Assembly: GCA_030248295.1 (NCBI GenBank)
Contig: JASANH010001333.1
Location: forward strand, 496,001 to 560,000
Reading direction: 5' to 3'
DNA length: 64,000 bases
Origin: Mesodorylaimus sp. YZB2_4
Taxonomy: Eukaryota > Nematoda > Enoplea > Dorylaimida > Dorylaimidae
The notes under the pieces are model-generated. The model did not search any database, had not been told where the DNA came from, and worked only from the letters and a program-made list of their open reading frames with translations. The translations under genes and the position numbers were made by a program. Position 1 is the stretch's first letter; each line of letters opens with the position of its first letter. Shown in pieces: positions 11,721 through 23,975 of this stretch.

Positions 11721-11841
11721 AGGAGTCGGTAGCTTGGTGAGGGCGACATGTGGAAAGGGGCCCATTTGCAACCTGCCTGGGGGAGGGGGGGCCTGTTGAA
11801 GGGCCGCTGATCCTAATTAATTTATGCTTTAAGTGGTAAAT

Positions 11842-12030
11842 ATACCCTCTGACAAATCTTTGGGCTCCTATCATCAAAATCTCACCAGGTTCTTTGTTCT
11901 TTGTTCTCAGAGTTCTCTCAGAGACCGAGATTCTCGGAGAACTCTGAGAAAGAAGTCTGTGAAGAAACAACCTGGTGAGATTACGATGATAAGCCCAAAG
12001 GTATGGTGGCCAAAGATCTGTCAGAGGGAC
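11842..12030. mobile_element. Small hairpin element related to the 11060-11720 foldback
   Basis: Arms of about 85 bp are mirror images: CCTCTGACAAATCTTTGGGC on the left pairs with GCCAAAGATCTGTCAGAGG on the right, and inward AAAATCTCACCAGGTT pairs with AACCTGGTGAGATTA. The inner block (TCACCAGG..TCAGAGTTCTC) is the same as the innermost arms of the neighbouring large foldback. Non-coding and MITE-like. Confidence 0.8.
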
Positions 12031-12207
12031 TAGTGCCCTTGAACCATGAATAAATTGGGGTCAGTGACCTTGCAACAAGCTGAACCCTGCAGCTTCCCAC
12101 CGTCATCAAGCTACCAATTCCGCATCCCCTGATAGGAGTGTTCTGCAGTAGGGATTGGCCCAATCCAGCCACTATTGGTGTTGTGATTCGTGTTTACAGG
12201 TCTGCTC

Positions 12208-12510
12208 TCATCCAGCGATCAGGACTCGATAAGTTTCACTCCTGCCTGGAATAAAAATTTGTGATGAATAACTCGTTATCGTTTGAGGTTCTTCTTCGAC
12301 TTCCTTATTCATGCTAGACGGAAACAGGACATGCCAGAAATACTTTTGGAACCCACTATTATCCTTGAAGCCAAACCTGCGCGAATCTGAATCAAGTAGG
12401 GGATTATAAGGAGAGGATTCATTATAAGCACCTAAATCATGTAAGATATGCGAAGAGACCTTCTTGGTATGCTTATTTGTTGGCGTGGGAGGAGCGATAA
12501 ACAGTCGGGA
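12208..12510 (-). CDS. Candidate terminal exon, unknown protein
   Basis: On the complement, CTATTTTGTCAG precedes an open frame of about 100 codons ending in TGA at 12208. It reads SRLFIAPPTPTNKH at the start and FGFKDNSGFQKYFWH in the middle, then an acidic stretch. No family is recognised. The support is only a plausible acceptor and a protein-like composition; no upstream exon was found. It could be a chance open frame. Confidence 0.25.
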   Translation of the reverse strand, partial: SRLFIAPPTPTNKHTKKVSSHILHDLGAYNESSPYNPLLDSDSRRFGFKDNSGFQKYFWHVLFPSSMNKEVEEEPQTITSYSSQIFIPGRSETYRVLIAG

Positions 12511-14394
12511 CTGACAAAATAGAGATTAGGAAATTCCAGTTGATAAACTTTTGGTAAAATTGAAGGGAAACTGTTTGTAAAACCTTCTGAGCAAAAGCTT
12601 CGACCGAGGTCACGCCTGTGCTGTAGGTCTGCCAACATTTAAACTATTTTTGAGTCGCGCCTTACAGTAGGTTATACAGAAGCTTTTGCTGCATTCTTAC
12701 AGAAAACCGATTTCGATGAGCCGACATCAGAAACTGAATCGAGTTATAAATTTCCTGTCGCCAATAGTCATTTTATCAGCGTGCGCAAAATGAATTTTCA
12801 TTAATCATCAAATAGAAAACCTGGAATTTTTCAAAGGGCTAGGCAATTGAAGGAGAAAATATAAAAATTTTCCCAGCTTGCCGTCAAATCCATCGAGACG
12901 CGTCAATGAAAAAATCATATAAATGTGCTAAATTCGAGTCATAACAGGAACTTTTGTCGTCTTCTACTCACTCCCAGCTACAATTTGATGGATGAAAGCG
13001 ATGGCCTGCGCGCCTCCAAATCCAGGCTGTGACGAAGAATGTCTCCCTGACGAGAAACCAACGACTTCCAGAAACATGGCTTATGTGAGTACAATGTCAG
13101 TTGGTTTCGTTTTTGTGTTGTGGGCTTGGTAAAATAGAAATCCCTGGGAATACCAAAAATGGCCAGCGGACGACTCAGGCCCGGGGCCCCACAGAGCCAT
13201 TGGAATTAATGGAGGATTCAACCCTCACACTTCGAGACCTGTCAAAACAGGATTGTAAGCAGAGGGCTAATTCAAGAATTCAAAAAATTCTTGAAACTAG
13301 ACAAATCGTTGCAGAAGAGAGACAAATCATCTCCTCTCTGGCTTTGAGTGCATTTCTGCGAGACCAAAGAAGGGAGGGACAACCAGTCTCCCGACCTGTC
13401 GAAAGTAGTGCCTATTCCCGATGCAGTATGGTGCAGTGGGTGTTAGGCGTAACCCCTCGATCTTAAAGCTGCACTTAACTCTAACAACAGGTTCAGATAG
13501 ATGATAGGTGGTAATAAGAAAGGGGTGAGTCAGAGGTAGATGGGAGGGGTTACAACACTTGCGAAACGCAATGCGACCCTGGACGAGTGTTAATGGTTGG
13601 TGAAAAAACCAATGCACAGTTTTTGGCAGACCGCACTTTTAAATTTCCTGCGCGCGGCCTTAGCGCCCTATAACACCTCAGCCTTCCTCAGTGTGCGGTG
13701 CGCAAATGAAGGGATGGAGCGCGCGTATGGTCCTCTTTCACTATACCTTGGTGAACGCATCCATCCATCCGTCTAAAATCGGACCATCCTGGACGTGTGT
13801 ATCCAATGGGTTTCTCATCAATCACTCCTCTTAAACGGGGGCGGGAAGACGGCAGACGGACGTCAAGGTGAGGCACAAGAAAATGATGCGCAGGTACAAA
13901 AGGTCGTTTCGGGATGGACGAGCACCCGTCCTGGACGGATTCGTTTTCCCCTTGATTCATTTTTGGTGAAACACTCTTTCCTCCGTCCTCCCTAGAATGA
14001 ATCCGTTAACGAAGGACAGAAGGCTGGTGGAACAAAGCCCACCACAGCGAGAACAAATTTGCTATACTGTAAGCGGTCATAAAGAAGACCTGCGGGTTAT
14101 TTCTTTTTGAATTTTGCTCTTGCACTAGACTTGACACAACATCACTTTCACTTTTCACAGACTTGTTATGTCGTGCTAGAATGTGCAATACTGAAATGTT
14201 TCCTTCTGATTATTAGCACGTACATCTTGCCAAATCCATGCATCTAGCTGGCATAAACTTACAGTATAGGCCGTACTGTCTAACCAACCACCCATCGGGC
14301 GGTCACACTTTCACTAGCAAAAATTTTTTTTGTTAACGCTAAGGACATGCGATAACATGCATTTTTGTGTCAAAAACGTCGAATAGTCTAGTGT

Positions 14395-14835
14395 TGATAT
14401 AGATATCCTTTTTTATATCTTTATCCATACCAATATCTATTTATTCATGTACATCTTTATATTTATCCATATCTATATCTTTGTCCATAATCTATATCTT
14501 TATCCATATCTATATTCCCAGATCATGCAGGACAGAGCACATTAAAACTGACAGTGAGTATATTTCTTCATCAGCAACCTATATCTGACAGCAGAAAAAG
14601 CCAAGCACGACAAAAAATTTCATATTTATTCTTTATTCATATTTATATCGTTATCCATATCTTTATCTTTATCCATATTTATATCGTTATCGGTATCTAT
14701 ATCTATACCATATATACACCTTCATCCATATCTATATCTTTCTCTGTATCTGTATCTTTTCCCATATCTACAGTCTTTCTTTATCAATATCTATATCTGA
14801 TATATTTGGAGATATGAACATCATATCTATATCTA
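14395..14835. repeat. TATCTATATCTTTATCCA-type low-complexity array
   Basis: Repeated TATATCT and TTATCCATA words form an AT-rich simple array. A third copy of the anonymous repeat (about 14520-14625) interrupts it. Related short words recur at about 15460-15520. Confidence 0.85.
14520..14625 (+). repeat. Anonymous dispersed repeat, copy 3 (short)
   Basis: It begins at GATCATGCAGGACAGAGCAC and ends near GCCAAGCACGACAAAAAA. It matches the central part of the copies at 930-1200 and 2397-2680 in the same orientation. It is embedded in an AT-rich simple repeat. Confidence 0.75.
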
Positions 14836-15860
14836 CATATTATGGGAGCAGAGATATGCATTTGAGATATGAATATGTGACAGTCTTGTGACCATCCAAA
14901 ATCGGCAGATGTGCGCAACGCTTGCGTCATCTTGGCATGAATGTTTCAATATTTTCAGATAGATTATCTTGTGCTGTTGGCGTGTTGCTAAGGCGGGTCC
15001 AAATCGACAGGATGAACCACGCCAACAAAGTCACCTCAGCAGGGTGGCCTGGCTGCAGCTAAACCAGGCTAGAAATTTGAAGGGTTTGTTTATCTAACAA
15101 CATCAGATGACATTATCAGCCACTGTGATGACAGGTTCACAAGAATTCTCTATTAGTTTTCAGTTGTGATTGCCGGGAAATCCAATAGTTCATTTCGTGA
15201 TTAAAATTTGGCGAGCTCGTGTCTTCCAAGCTTCCTTTTGCGGACGGTGTCTGACCAGAGCGTCTGCCTATCTGCGTTGTGGATGTACATAGCCAAGGAT
15301 CAACAGCAAGCCGCAGGCTTGGCTGGCTAAGCTGATCGACCACAAAACCCCAGCTTACAGGTCTAATGTGAACGACGCTAGCAAGTCACAGTATGTACTT
15401 GTGTGTTTGTGGTCACCACAGTTTTCTGTTTGATTGTTTGATCTCAAATGAATACAGTATCTTTTCATATCTATATCCATATCTTTCTGGGATATAATTA
15501 TCTAAATCATATCTCTATCTTTTTTCAACACTAGACTAGTCATGGAAAAATCTTGCGGCAGGGGGTTTCCAAGGTGCCGCCTACTTTTTAAATCTTGTGC
15601 ACTGCACACACTAAAATCAAAATTTCGTGGCTTTCTGACCTAAGATTGATGCTGCTGCGGCCATCGTCGTGGGGTCACAAGGGTTGCCAAGTGCCAGTCT
15701 TGTCTGCGCAAGAGCGGCGGCCATTGCGTGGCGTAATGGCTACCAATTTGCGTGTACTCTATGGCCGACCATGTCCTCGGGGATAGCCTTGCATACGTTT
15801 CTCGTGACAAGTAGGCGTATCGAAGGGGCAGTGAATCCGCTCGTCCTCTTTTTCTCGTAG

Positions 15861-18800
15861 ACAGTATCAGTCAATAGGTGGATTGCTAACGAGATCGAGA
15901 AAGGACAAGATGCTACCGCCGTCGTCGCATCCTGCTCGAATGCGGCCCAGGAGACGCCGAGTGCAGCAGCCAATGAGAGCGAGGAGAGAAATGAGGAGCG
16001 GGCAGGAGAAGGCCAACAAGCACGTGATAAGGATTCTAGCGCCGACGACGAGGGCGAAGAATTCCTGAGACGGCTGCAAGAAAGGACGGGACTCGGGGTG
16101 TACGCTGATACGAGGAAACGGCGATTGTTATTTGCCGGAAAAGGGCACGCCAACTCGAGTCGCTCGGGTCAAACAACTGCCGCTGCGGCGTCCACTGATC
16201 GACGTCTGCGAGACAAGTGAGAACACAAATAAATGTCTCCCAACAACTGACTGCTAAACTATTTTTTGAATATAAAACTAGCATAATCAAACAATTGGTT
16301 TTTTCAGCTGGTCGTACTTTGTCGAGTGCGCAATCATGAGAGTCCTGGACCCGTGGGAACGTCCTTATTACATCTGCCTGCTCATATCCAGCATAGCCGT
16401 CCTATATAACATATTCATCATCACAAGTCGCGTTGCATTCGATTTTTTGGAAGAATGTTTTGTACTTTGGTTAATATTGGACTACTTGGCAGATTTGATT
16501 TACGTTTTCGATATAGCTTATCAGTCGCGCAAAGGTAAGTCGAAAACGATCGATGATTTCGAATGATCACTGGTAACGAAAGATTTCCAACTTAGGTTTC
16601 CTGCAAGACGGCATTTTGGACAGGAATTACAAAACAGTTCTGAAACGATATTTCTGTAGTTGGAGGCCTATACTCGATATCGGTGCTGTCTTACCCACCG
16701 AATTTTGTGTATTTCTTCCATCAAATGAATACAGTCGAACGGTGTATCGATTCAATCGATTTCTCAAGCTGCCTCGACTGTATGAATTCCTGGATCGAAC
16801 CTGGCGCATAAGTAGTTACCCGATCATGACTCGATTTTGTACTCTGGTTTTGTACTTTTTCATTTGCCTACATTGGAATGCATGCGCCTACTACGCGTAC
16901 AGCAAGACGATCGGATTGGGTAGCGATCCTTGGGTGCCGGGTTTATCTGAGCTGAGTAATGGGACTAACGATTCCGTGCACACAGGGATGTACTTGGCCT
17001 CCATGTACTGGTCTGCCATGCGTATGACCAATATCGGAGAAGTGCCAGCACCAGTCACCGACGGGGAGATGATATTCACAATTCTCGACATGCTGCTGGC
17101 AATTGCAGTCTTCGCGGGCATATTTGGCAGTATCGAGGAGTTGTTGGAGAGAACTTACGAGAGGATGCACACTTACCATCGATGGATGGACGATGTCAAG
17201 AAGTACATGAGCAGACACGACGTGCCCTACGAATTGCAGACCAAAGTCTACATGTGGATGGTGCATTTTCTAAATCAGAATCACGTGCTAGGTAAGGCTG
17301 CCCTCGAAAAAATCGCGGGATGTCAAGTAAATTATTCTTGCCATGGTGATAAGCTATCAACACGGCTATCACCCGAGGTCGACAAAGCTGTCACAAGATG
17401 AGGACACACGAGCTCAGCTCGGGCGGGAACTGTCAATAAGCATCGTCACATGACCCAGCCAACTGATCGTATCCGTTTCAGGCGGAGGCACATCATCGCT
17501 GGCCATCCTCCCTGAACGACTTCAAGCAGAGATCAATATGAATGCCCACTTGGATACGCTGCGACGAGTTCGATTTTTCCAGGATTGCGAACCAGGCTTG
17601 CTGGTGGCTCTGTTGAATAAGCTGACTTTACAAATGTTTAATCCTGGCGAATACATCTGCAGAAAGGGAGATGTCGGCAGGGAAATGTATATTGTCAAAA
17701 GTGGACGTCTCAGTGTGGTGGGACCGGATGGACTCACCGTCTTTGCTACTCTGACAGGTATGGAAGAAGGCAGGAGGCTTCTCACTCAGGATGCGGGCTT
17801 TGATAGCACGGGCAGTAGTCATACATGCTTTAGGAGGCACCTGGAGAATGTAAAAGCCGCGGTGGCTCAGCTGGTGAAGGCGTTGGTCCCGCATTGCTTG
17901 GCCCCTTCGGGCGACTTACCCAGCACCGTCAAGTGATGGACGCCGAGCGAGTACATAGACAATCGGGAAACTAGGGTCTTGTCGCCCAGTATCATCCTGA
18001 GACGCTGGTGGTGCAGGATGCCCTCGTGTGGAAGTGCCCCCCCCCCCCAGTGGAGACCCACACAGGGACGCTGCCGTGAGAGCTGGTCACCTCACAGCCT
18101 TGCTTATCATATCATGACTACTGCCTGGCTTTAAAAGGTAAAACGGGTTTGCAGTCCGGTGCGGAACTGGGGCGGCACGGTGTAACCAAGCCTGGCAGGC
18201 GTAGGAGGGAGGTGGCCGACCGAAGTCGGCGGGACAAAAGCTCCGACTGGAGCAGGCAAGTCTTGCGACTATACCTAGAGCTGAAACATCAACCCGAGGG
18301 GTTGACGCCTCCCAGTCAGGGGAGAGTATCAGTATCGATTACTCTCTCCCACTCGCCATGGCCTACCAGGCACGAGGGTTACAACGGGGCCCAACCCACA
18401 AAAATTTTTAAAGAAAACCTATAGAATGTACCTATTTTCCCTAGCATCTTGTTCAAACATCCCTGCGATCGGCGTCACCAATCCTGAGTATGGTCGTTTA
18501 TCCTCCATCTGTCCACGCACTAGGAGCACCTCCACGCGAGGGCATCCTGGACAGGACACTGGCTTCCTCGGACGATGGCGGGTGGGCTGTGAATCCTGTC
18601 GGTGTTCGACAGCCGAGACTGTCTACTCGTCGTCCGTCTCTCCACTCGGAGCACCTCGACGTTACTGGTCAGTTTCCAGCTCCCAGTTTCCAGTCAGTTT
18701 CCAGCTTCATCCAGTTCATTACAGATGAAGCGGGAGAGAATAATCGATCTTCCCTTCGGGTTGGTGTTTCATCCGTAGGTATGGGCACAAAGCTTGCTTT

Positions 18801-19755
18801 GCTCCATTTGGAGTTCTTCTCAGGCCGACTTTGGCTTGGCCACATTTTCTTCTGTGCCTGCCAGGTTAGTTACACAGACAGATTCGCTCGTCACTAGTAG
18901 CTTCCGAGTCTACTTTTTTAGCTGGTCTTCATCACAGGTTCAGCAGCACTAGCGGCACTACTACTGTACACCATGTCATGATTTCGCCATACTGTCACGA
19001 TCGTCTTCAGTGTTGGCGTTGAGTTGCAACTTGACATCGATCGTTCGACCACCCATCCCCCCCCCCCCCCCAAAGACCAACATTCTTACAAATACCAGAT
19101 TTACCAGTTTTTTACTTTATCGACCAAAAGATGATCAAAGCCCCCTAATTTTTAAAGTACAGTGCACCCAGTCTGGAAAAATGAGTAGCCTCAAAAGTTT
19201 GTGACGCTGCAGCAAATCAAAAGTTAGAATAGTCTACTTTCAGAAGGAGCGGTCTTTGGAGAACTATCTCTTCTAAACATCAGTGGTTCAAAAACTGGAA
19301 ATCGTCGCACGGCATCGATTCGATCGAATGGTTTTTCAGACTTGTTCTGTCTGAGTAAAGAAGACTTGTGGGCAGCGCTTCAAGACTATCCTGAGGCTAG
19401 ACGAGTACAAAATTTTTTAAAGATATCATCTATTGTGCGCATAAAAATATGTTTTTAGCTTTTTATTCAAAAAGGTCGAGAAATTTTGATCAAGGATGGT
19501 TTATTGGATGGGTACGTGAGATTGGATCAGTTCGCCCTGTTATCGCAAGTATCTCAATACGAAGCAATCAGAGAAAAAACGGAGCATTTGCTCGTTCGAA
19601 TGAGTGCCATGGTGGTGGGAATGGGCGCCCATTTGAGAAGTTCGAGGAATAGGATTCGATATCTTGAAAAAGAACTGGAAAAACATCGGGAAGTTTATAG
19701 GCGAAGAAAGATTCAGGTGGCACCCTCTGATGATAATAGTGAAGATTCAAGCTAA
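15861..19755 (+). CDS. CNGA-like: Cyclic nucleotide-gated cation channel, 5' end not found
   Basis: Exons 15861-16216, 16308-16534, 16596-17291, 17482-17757, 19244-19404, 19459-19755; phases join throughout and give 670 residues to the TAA. The first exon (acceptor TTTTTCTCGTAG) is acidic and cytosolic. Then come S1 ([16 protein letters not shown]), S2, an S4 with spaced arginines ([15 protein letters not shown]), S5 ([14 protein letters not shown]), the pore ([14 protein letters not shown]), S6, C-linker and the cyclic-nucleotide domain ([18 protein letters not shown], and the cGMP/cAMP phosphate arginine in GNRRTA). A C-terminal coiled-coil stretch follows. Known role: sensory cation channel opened by cGMP or cAMP. 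The filter has N where most CNG channels have T. The initiating exon lies upstream and was not recognised. Confidence 0.95.
17857..18420 (+). mobile_element. SINE family B copy in a CNG intron
   Basis: It starts GCCGCGGTGGCTCAGCTGG, an A-box-like head, then CCCGCATTGCTTGGCCC, GGCGACTTACCCAGCACCG and the CGCCCAGTATCATCCTGAG core. It ends in a tail with GGGGCGGCACGG and CCCACAAAAATTTTTAAAG. It lies wholly in the 1.5-kb fourth intron. Family C follows at 18525-18680. Confidence 0.75.
18525..18680 (-). mobile_element. SINE family C fragment in a CNG intron
   Basis: It contains GGACGATGGCGGGTGGGC, CCTGTCGGTGTTCGACAGCC and CTCTCCACTCGGAGCACC in the same order as the copies at 8100-8510 and 54090-54368. 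It is truncated before the B-box. Confidence 0.65.
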
Positions 19756-19896
19756 CTGGGTTTCATATAATCTTTTTTTTGAATGACACAAAAGACACCA
19801 TGCCTCTTGAACACGTTTTATTCCATAGAGCATCACAGACCAGGGTTGTCGACGACGTACCACAAGTGGGGACGCGTGTTCTGATGATCGCGGCTC

Positions 19897-20969
19897 TCAG
19901 TCATCACCGATGAATGGGAATGAGACAAAGTAGTAGAACCAGAACTGAGTTTGTATGAACACCATTGCAATATCGAAATTTTCGATGTTGGCGGCGCTCC
20001 ATCCACGTTTCACCCTCCCCAAGCTCACTTGCAACACAGCAAAGGCCACCGCACTCGTGGCCATCCATTTCATCTTGTAGTTGGTGGAGGCCAAGTAGGA
20101 CGAAGGGCTGTACACGATTGTGGCCAATATCAGATGGCCAAGCAAGGGAGTCACCGTAGCGATGGCCTACAGTGCAAAGTCAGAGGGCACACCATTGCAC
20201 TGCAGAGTCAGCTTACCACGTAGACCACACGCCAACCCAGCATCCATCCCCAACTCGAAGCTCGGAGGCACGTGACCAGACCAATCCACAGCGAGACGAT
20301 GTAGACTGGCGGCAACCATCCGTGCGGACGGCCAGTTCCATAGGCCAGCAGGCAGCCAATGACGAAGGACAGACGAGACACGAACTAAAATAATTATTCT
20401 TGCATGACTGAAAATATAATAAAAGTTCCTTACGCTTCGATGCTTGCTCTCGCTGCGCAAAACTTTCCGCGAATACATATGACCGTAAATGGGCAATATG
20501 ACACAAGCCAAGACGAAAGCATTGACCTCGTGCAAAATCGGCTTCAACACCCAATTGACCATACTCGACGAACCGAACACGCCTCCAAGCAAGTAAGAGA
20601 CGATACATAGCGATGACCACATGTAACTCTGGAAAGAATTAAGTGAAAAAAAGGAAAACGTAAAAATCAATTCACCTCAGCCAACATGATATGCGCTTGT
20701 TTTCCTTGCGCTGATTCGTAATCGATTTCCGTCATTGTGTAGGCCAATCGACGAAACAGTTTGAAAATTGGCGAAATCATTCGAGGGGCATCTCCGCTTT
20801 TCTTGATCACCAACTTTACATGTTCTTTGTCCTGGTCGACTCGTGACAAAACCATTTCCTTCGTCGTATTAGCCAACGACGCCAATGTGCCCGCGATTTC
20901 ACCACAGAAGGAAGTGGACATCTCCCTGAACGTGATCGGAGGCAAAAGACGATTCGGATGGCAGGACAT
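19897..20969 (-). CDS. Multipass membrane protein, four exons, unknown family
   Basis: Exons on the complement: 20676-20969, 20434-20628, 20217-20384, 19897-20166. All junctions are phase 0 with good GT/AG signals, giving 308 aa from ATG 20969. The first about 98 residues look soluble. Then come six or seven hydrophobic segments: SLCIVSYLLGGVFG, FVLACVILPIYGHMY, SFVIGCLLAYG, YIVSLWIGLVTCL, PLLGHLILATIVY, MATSAVAFAVLQV and FWFYYFVSFPFIG. AATAAA on the complement at about 19818 gives a 3' UTR near 75 nt. The 3' end faces the CNG gene, leaving about 60 bp between transcripts. I do not recognise the family. Confidence 0.8.
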
Positions 20970-21234
20970 GCTTCAAAGCACGGGGGGGGGGCAGGAGATG
21001 CCTGGCGCGACCACACACCACAACGGGCATAAAGCGGAATAAATCACCACAGCATGCATGAAATATAAACAGCAGTGTAAAGTGGAGGCTTTACACTATC
21101 CCAATGAGCATGACCCCCGAACCCTGATCACTGCTGATGATGACAAGAGAAGTCCAGCCCGTCAGTTGAGGTGAACATGAAATTAAAGAACGCACCCCTT
21201 GGGTCCACGCCCAGTGCAGGAGCAGGGCTTGTTG

Positions 21235-21690
21235 TTTTTCAAAATTTTATGAGGGTTTGGCTCCGTGCCGCGCCCCAGCTCCCCGCGGGACTTGCGACTC
21301 GTTTTGCCAATAGCCGGCCAGCAGCCATTATGGCAGCCGAGGCCGTGACCGTCTCACGACAGGCTCCCTCCGACGTCCCCACTAAAAGCACCTCCACACG
21401 AGGCATAACAGGGCTCGTTTTGCTGCCACTCATGCCTGCTTTGAGAAGTCTATGTGCAAATTTCTCTAACCTGGGGATTGGAAGATCGATACCTCCCTTG
21501 GCTGGGTGACGCCAACCTCCATATAATGTTTCTGCAGCATGTATAGTCGCAAGACCCGCCTTACCCCAGTCGGAGATTTTGTCCCAGAGACTTCGGTCTC
21601 TCACATCTCTCACCGCCAGGGTGCGCTGGTCACATTACCCTTCTGGAATGGTGGGTGCCCCCAGGTTAGTGGTGAATGCCGGACAGGCGC
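21235..21690 (-). mobile_element. SINE family B tail copy
   Basis: On the complement it runs through GCGGGTCTTGCGACTATAC and ends near the GCGCGGCACGGAGCC region, with the same block order as the tail of the element at 18145-18420 (TCTTGCGACTATACC, GCGGCACGG). The AAAATTTTATG end resembles the other copy's 3' tail. Confidence 0.6.
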
Positions 21691-22559
21691 GTTTGCCGTT
21701 TGCTCTGGCCTGGGTTCTGCGCTGGCCCTTCGTGCCATATTTCGGATCTGTGCCCTGCTAGGCAGACACGCTTTGACGCCAGTGGCAGCGATTGTTTGCG
21801 ACCGCAACGAAATCGTGTGCGTAGTCGCTGCAAGTCGCGCAGGTGCGTATGCGTGTGATACTTGACTCCAACCTCGGCTACCTGAAAAGCTCTCTTAGTG
21901 CACTTGTTTTTTCTTGGGCCCAGACCCCTAGCCTCCAAGATGAAGAAATGTTTTCTTCATCAGTTGCATTACATGCTTCGATGATGCAAACTTTCTCCCC
22001 ACGCCGAAAAAGTGATTTGTACGCCTTGAACACTAGCTTAGTATCTCTTCCCAGGGTGAGTCATGGAGCGTGCTGTGTACTAATGATCCATAAGCATGCG
22101 GACACGGTACAGCACATAATCGTAGGAGTTTGTTTCTTCCAGTTAGAGACAAAAGTACCCGACATTCATGGCAGTGGTGTGATAGATACTCTCCCTGGCT
22201 GTATGTAGACACAATCAGGTCGGGTTGAACCCGACCCGACTCGAGAGTCCTTGATCCAAAATTTCGGATCGGGTTTACCCGAATTCGCTGTAGCAGCTGA
22301 AGTTTCTTGAGATAAAAACCTTGCACAAGTCCTCAGACCATGTGATGACTTTGCTGTAAAAGTGACTGATGGAAGCATTTTATTATACGCACCCGAATTT
22401 TGTTATCCTAGTGCACCTTCCAAAACAGCATTCCTTCATATTCACAACTATAGTAGTCTACTTATTTGAAAAATACCTTGGTAGATCTGAAAGCGACTAA
22501 AGTCTGTCCATAAGGCTGGCTGAAGCCTAATATCGGCCTAAGCTTGTTATGAATGATGT

Positions 22560-22700
22560 AGTGTTGTGGTTCGAGCCAGCGTGACAGATCTTCTTCGCTC
22601 TCGTACCGGCGGGTTCGAGCTGATCTTACAAGCGAGCGGTCCAAGGTCTTCAATAGCCCAAGCCTGGTAGAAAGGCTTGTCCTGCAGAGTATCCATCACT
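22560..22700 (+). repeat. tRNA-like dispersed repeat, family E
   Basis: GGCGGGTTCGAGCTGATC (B-box-like) is followed by AAGCGAG, CCTGGTAGAAAGGCT and GAGTAT. The same order occurs at 42050-42175. No A-box was identified. Confidence 0.55.
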
Positions 22701-23975
22701 AAGACCCCAATTCCCCAACAACCCCCTCAGGCGTGCTTGCTGCGCCTCCCAAAGGTGCGTGCAACTGCCCTGTGCAATCATTCACTAGCCTGGTTGCTTG
22801 TCGAATGCACGCGGTCCTAAGATGCCTACGCTGACGAACAGTTCCACAGTCGGTGGTAAAGTAAAGACTTATGCCAACACAAGAGGATCCTTTACGAAGC
22901 ACGAGGCACGACGATGTCTCAATGGTCCCAGATATTACCCACTGACGTCCGCAGACAAACAAAGTACCTGCCCTGGAGTCAACTCCCGAATTTTTCCAGT
23001 ATGAACCACAGGAAACGACGACCGCAGAGGCCCTTTGAGAGTATGCTAATCGAAGTACCTGGCCGTCGCCTGACTCCCCCCTTCCCACAATTCTGCCAAT
23101 TGGATGGACCGCATGGAGGGGCGGCTTCCCCCGAAGGGAGAGCACTAATCTCACCCAGCAGCCTGCTCTTATACTGCCCTGGCTCCTCCTCACCGAGCCA
23201 AATTCCCAAGCCACACCATCAAGAATTCTCGGCTCCCCCAAGCGGCAATGGTCACAACAGGCTTAAGTCTTATACCAGACTAAGCCTAGTGTGGTACCTT
23301 CCTGGTGTGTGGATCGGGATACCTACACGCGTACTTAGGTTCGAATATACCCTGCGCGGTCCCTACTGAAACGGACGCTAATATAGACACACCTTTATTA
23401 GGCCGACAGGCGGACACCTCTACGCTGGTACAACCAACCAAGTGAAGAGTACTTATAAGGAGAGGGCAGCTGGGGGATGAGACCCAACCGCACCGATCGA
23501 CGAGTAGATGACGACTGACGAGCAGTCTAAGCGGGCCGGCCAGGAGACCGATCCGGGCGCTGAACATAAACCAGTGACGGTTAGATCTGGGCTCGCTCTG
23601 CTCTCATCAAAGAGGCCTATGAAAGAACACTTCGTGCATGGGACACACGTGTTGCCGGGCGGTCTGCACCGAACAGAGAAGGAACCCCCATCAAGAGATT
23701 GGGGTTGCACTAGGCCCAAGCTCAAGTCGTATGTCAGCCTAAGCCTAAGCTAACCTATGTTTCATTGATTGATTGATTCATATGTGACAAAGTACGCGGT
23801 CTTTTGTCGCCGCGGTCATCTGTGTCTGCGGTCATCTTTCACGCGGTCATTTGTTGGCGGTCTTTTGTCGTGCGTCGGAGACAGGCTATACAGGCTGAAT
23901 ATATAAATACTACCTAAATAGATATTAAACCCCCAAAAGTGTGCATAGTCTTCACAAAAGGTACCTACTGCTTAC

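Larger units (their letters stand above)
9945..15860. other. Long intergenic region, repeats and one weak exon candidate
   Basis: Between the fukutin-like gene and the CNG gene I see foldback elements at 11060-11720 and 11842-12030, an AT-rich microsatellite at 14395-14835, a weak coding candidate at 12208-12510, and otherwise nothing assignable. On the + strand at about 12980-13083 a short cysteine-bearing open stretch ends at a good donor (TTATGTGAGT) after ACAPPNPGCDEECLPDE, but no continuation is convincing. Confidence 0.5.
20970..23975. other. Intergenic, repeat-rich, no supported gene
   Basis: It contains a minus-strand SINE B tail (21235-21690), a family E tRNA-like repeat (22560-22700), a GC-rich stretch with no recognisable content (about 22700-23260) and a short GCGGTCTTTTGTCG-type repeat (23795-23872). 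The 180-aa minus frame at 22699-23241 has no domain signs or splice context and is not called a gene. Confidence 0.55.

Noticed and set aside
22699-23241. 180-aa minus-strand open frame
   Set aside because: GC-rich low-information sequence without motif, signal peptide or splice partners.
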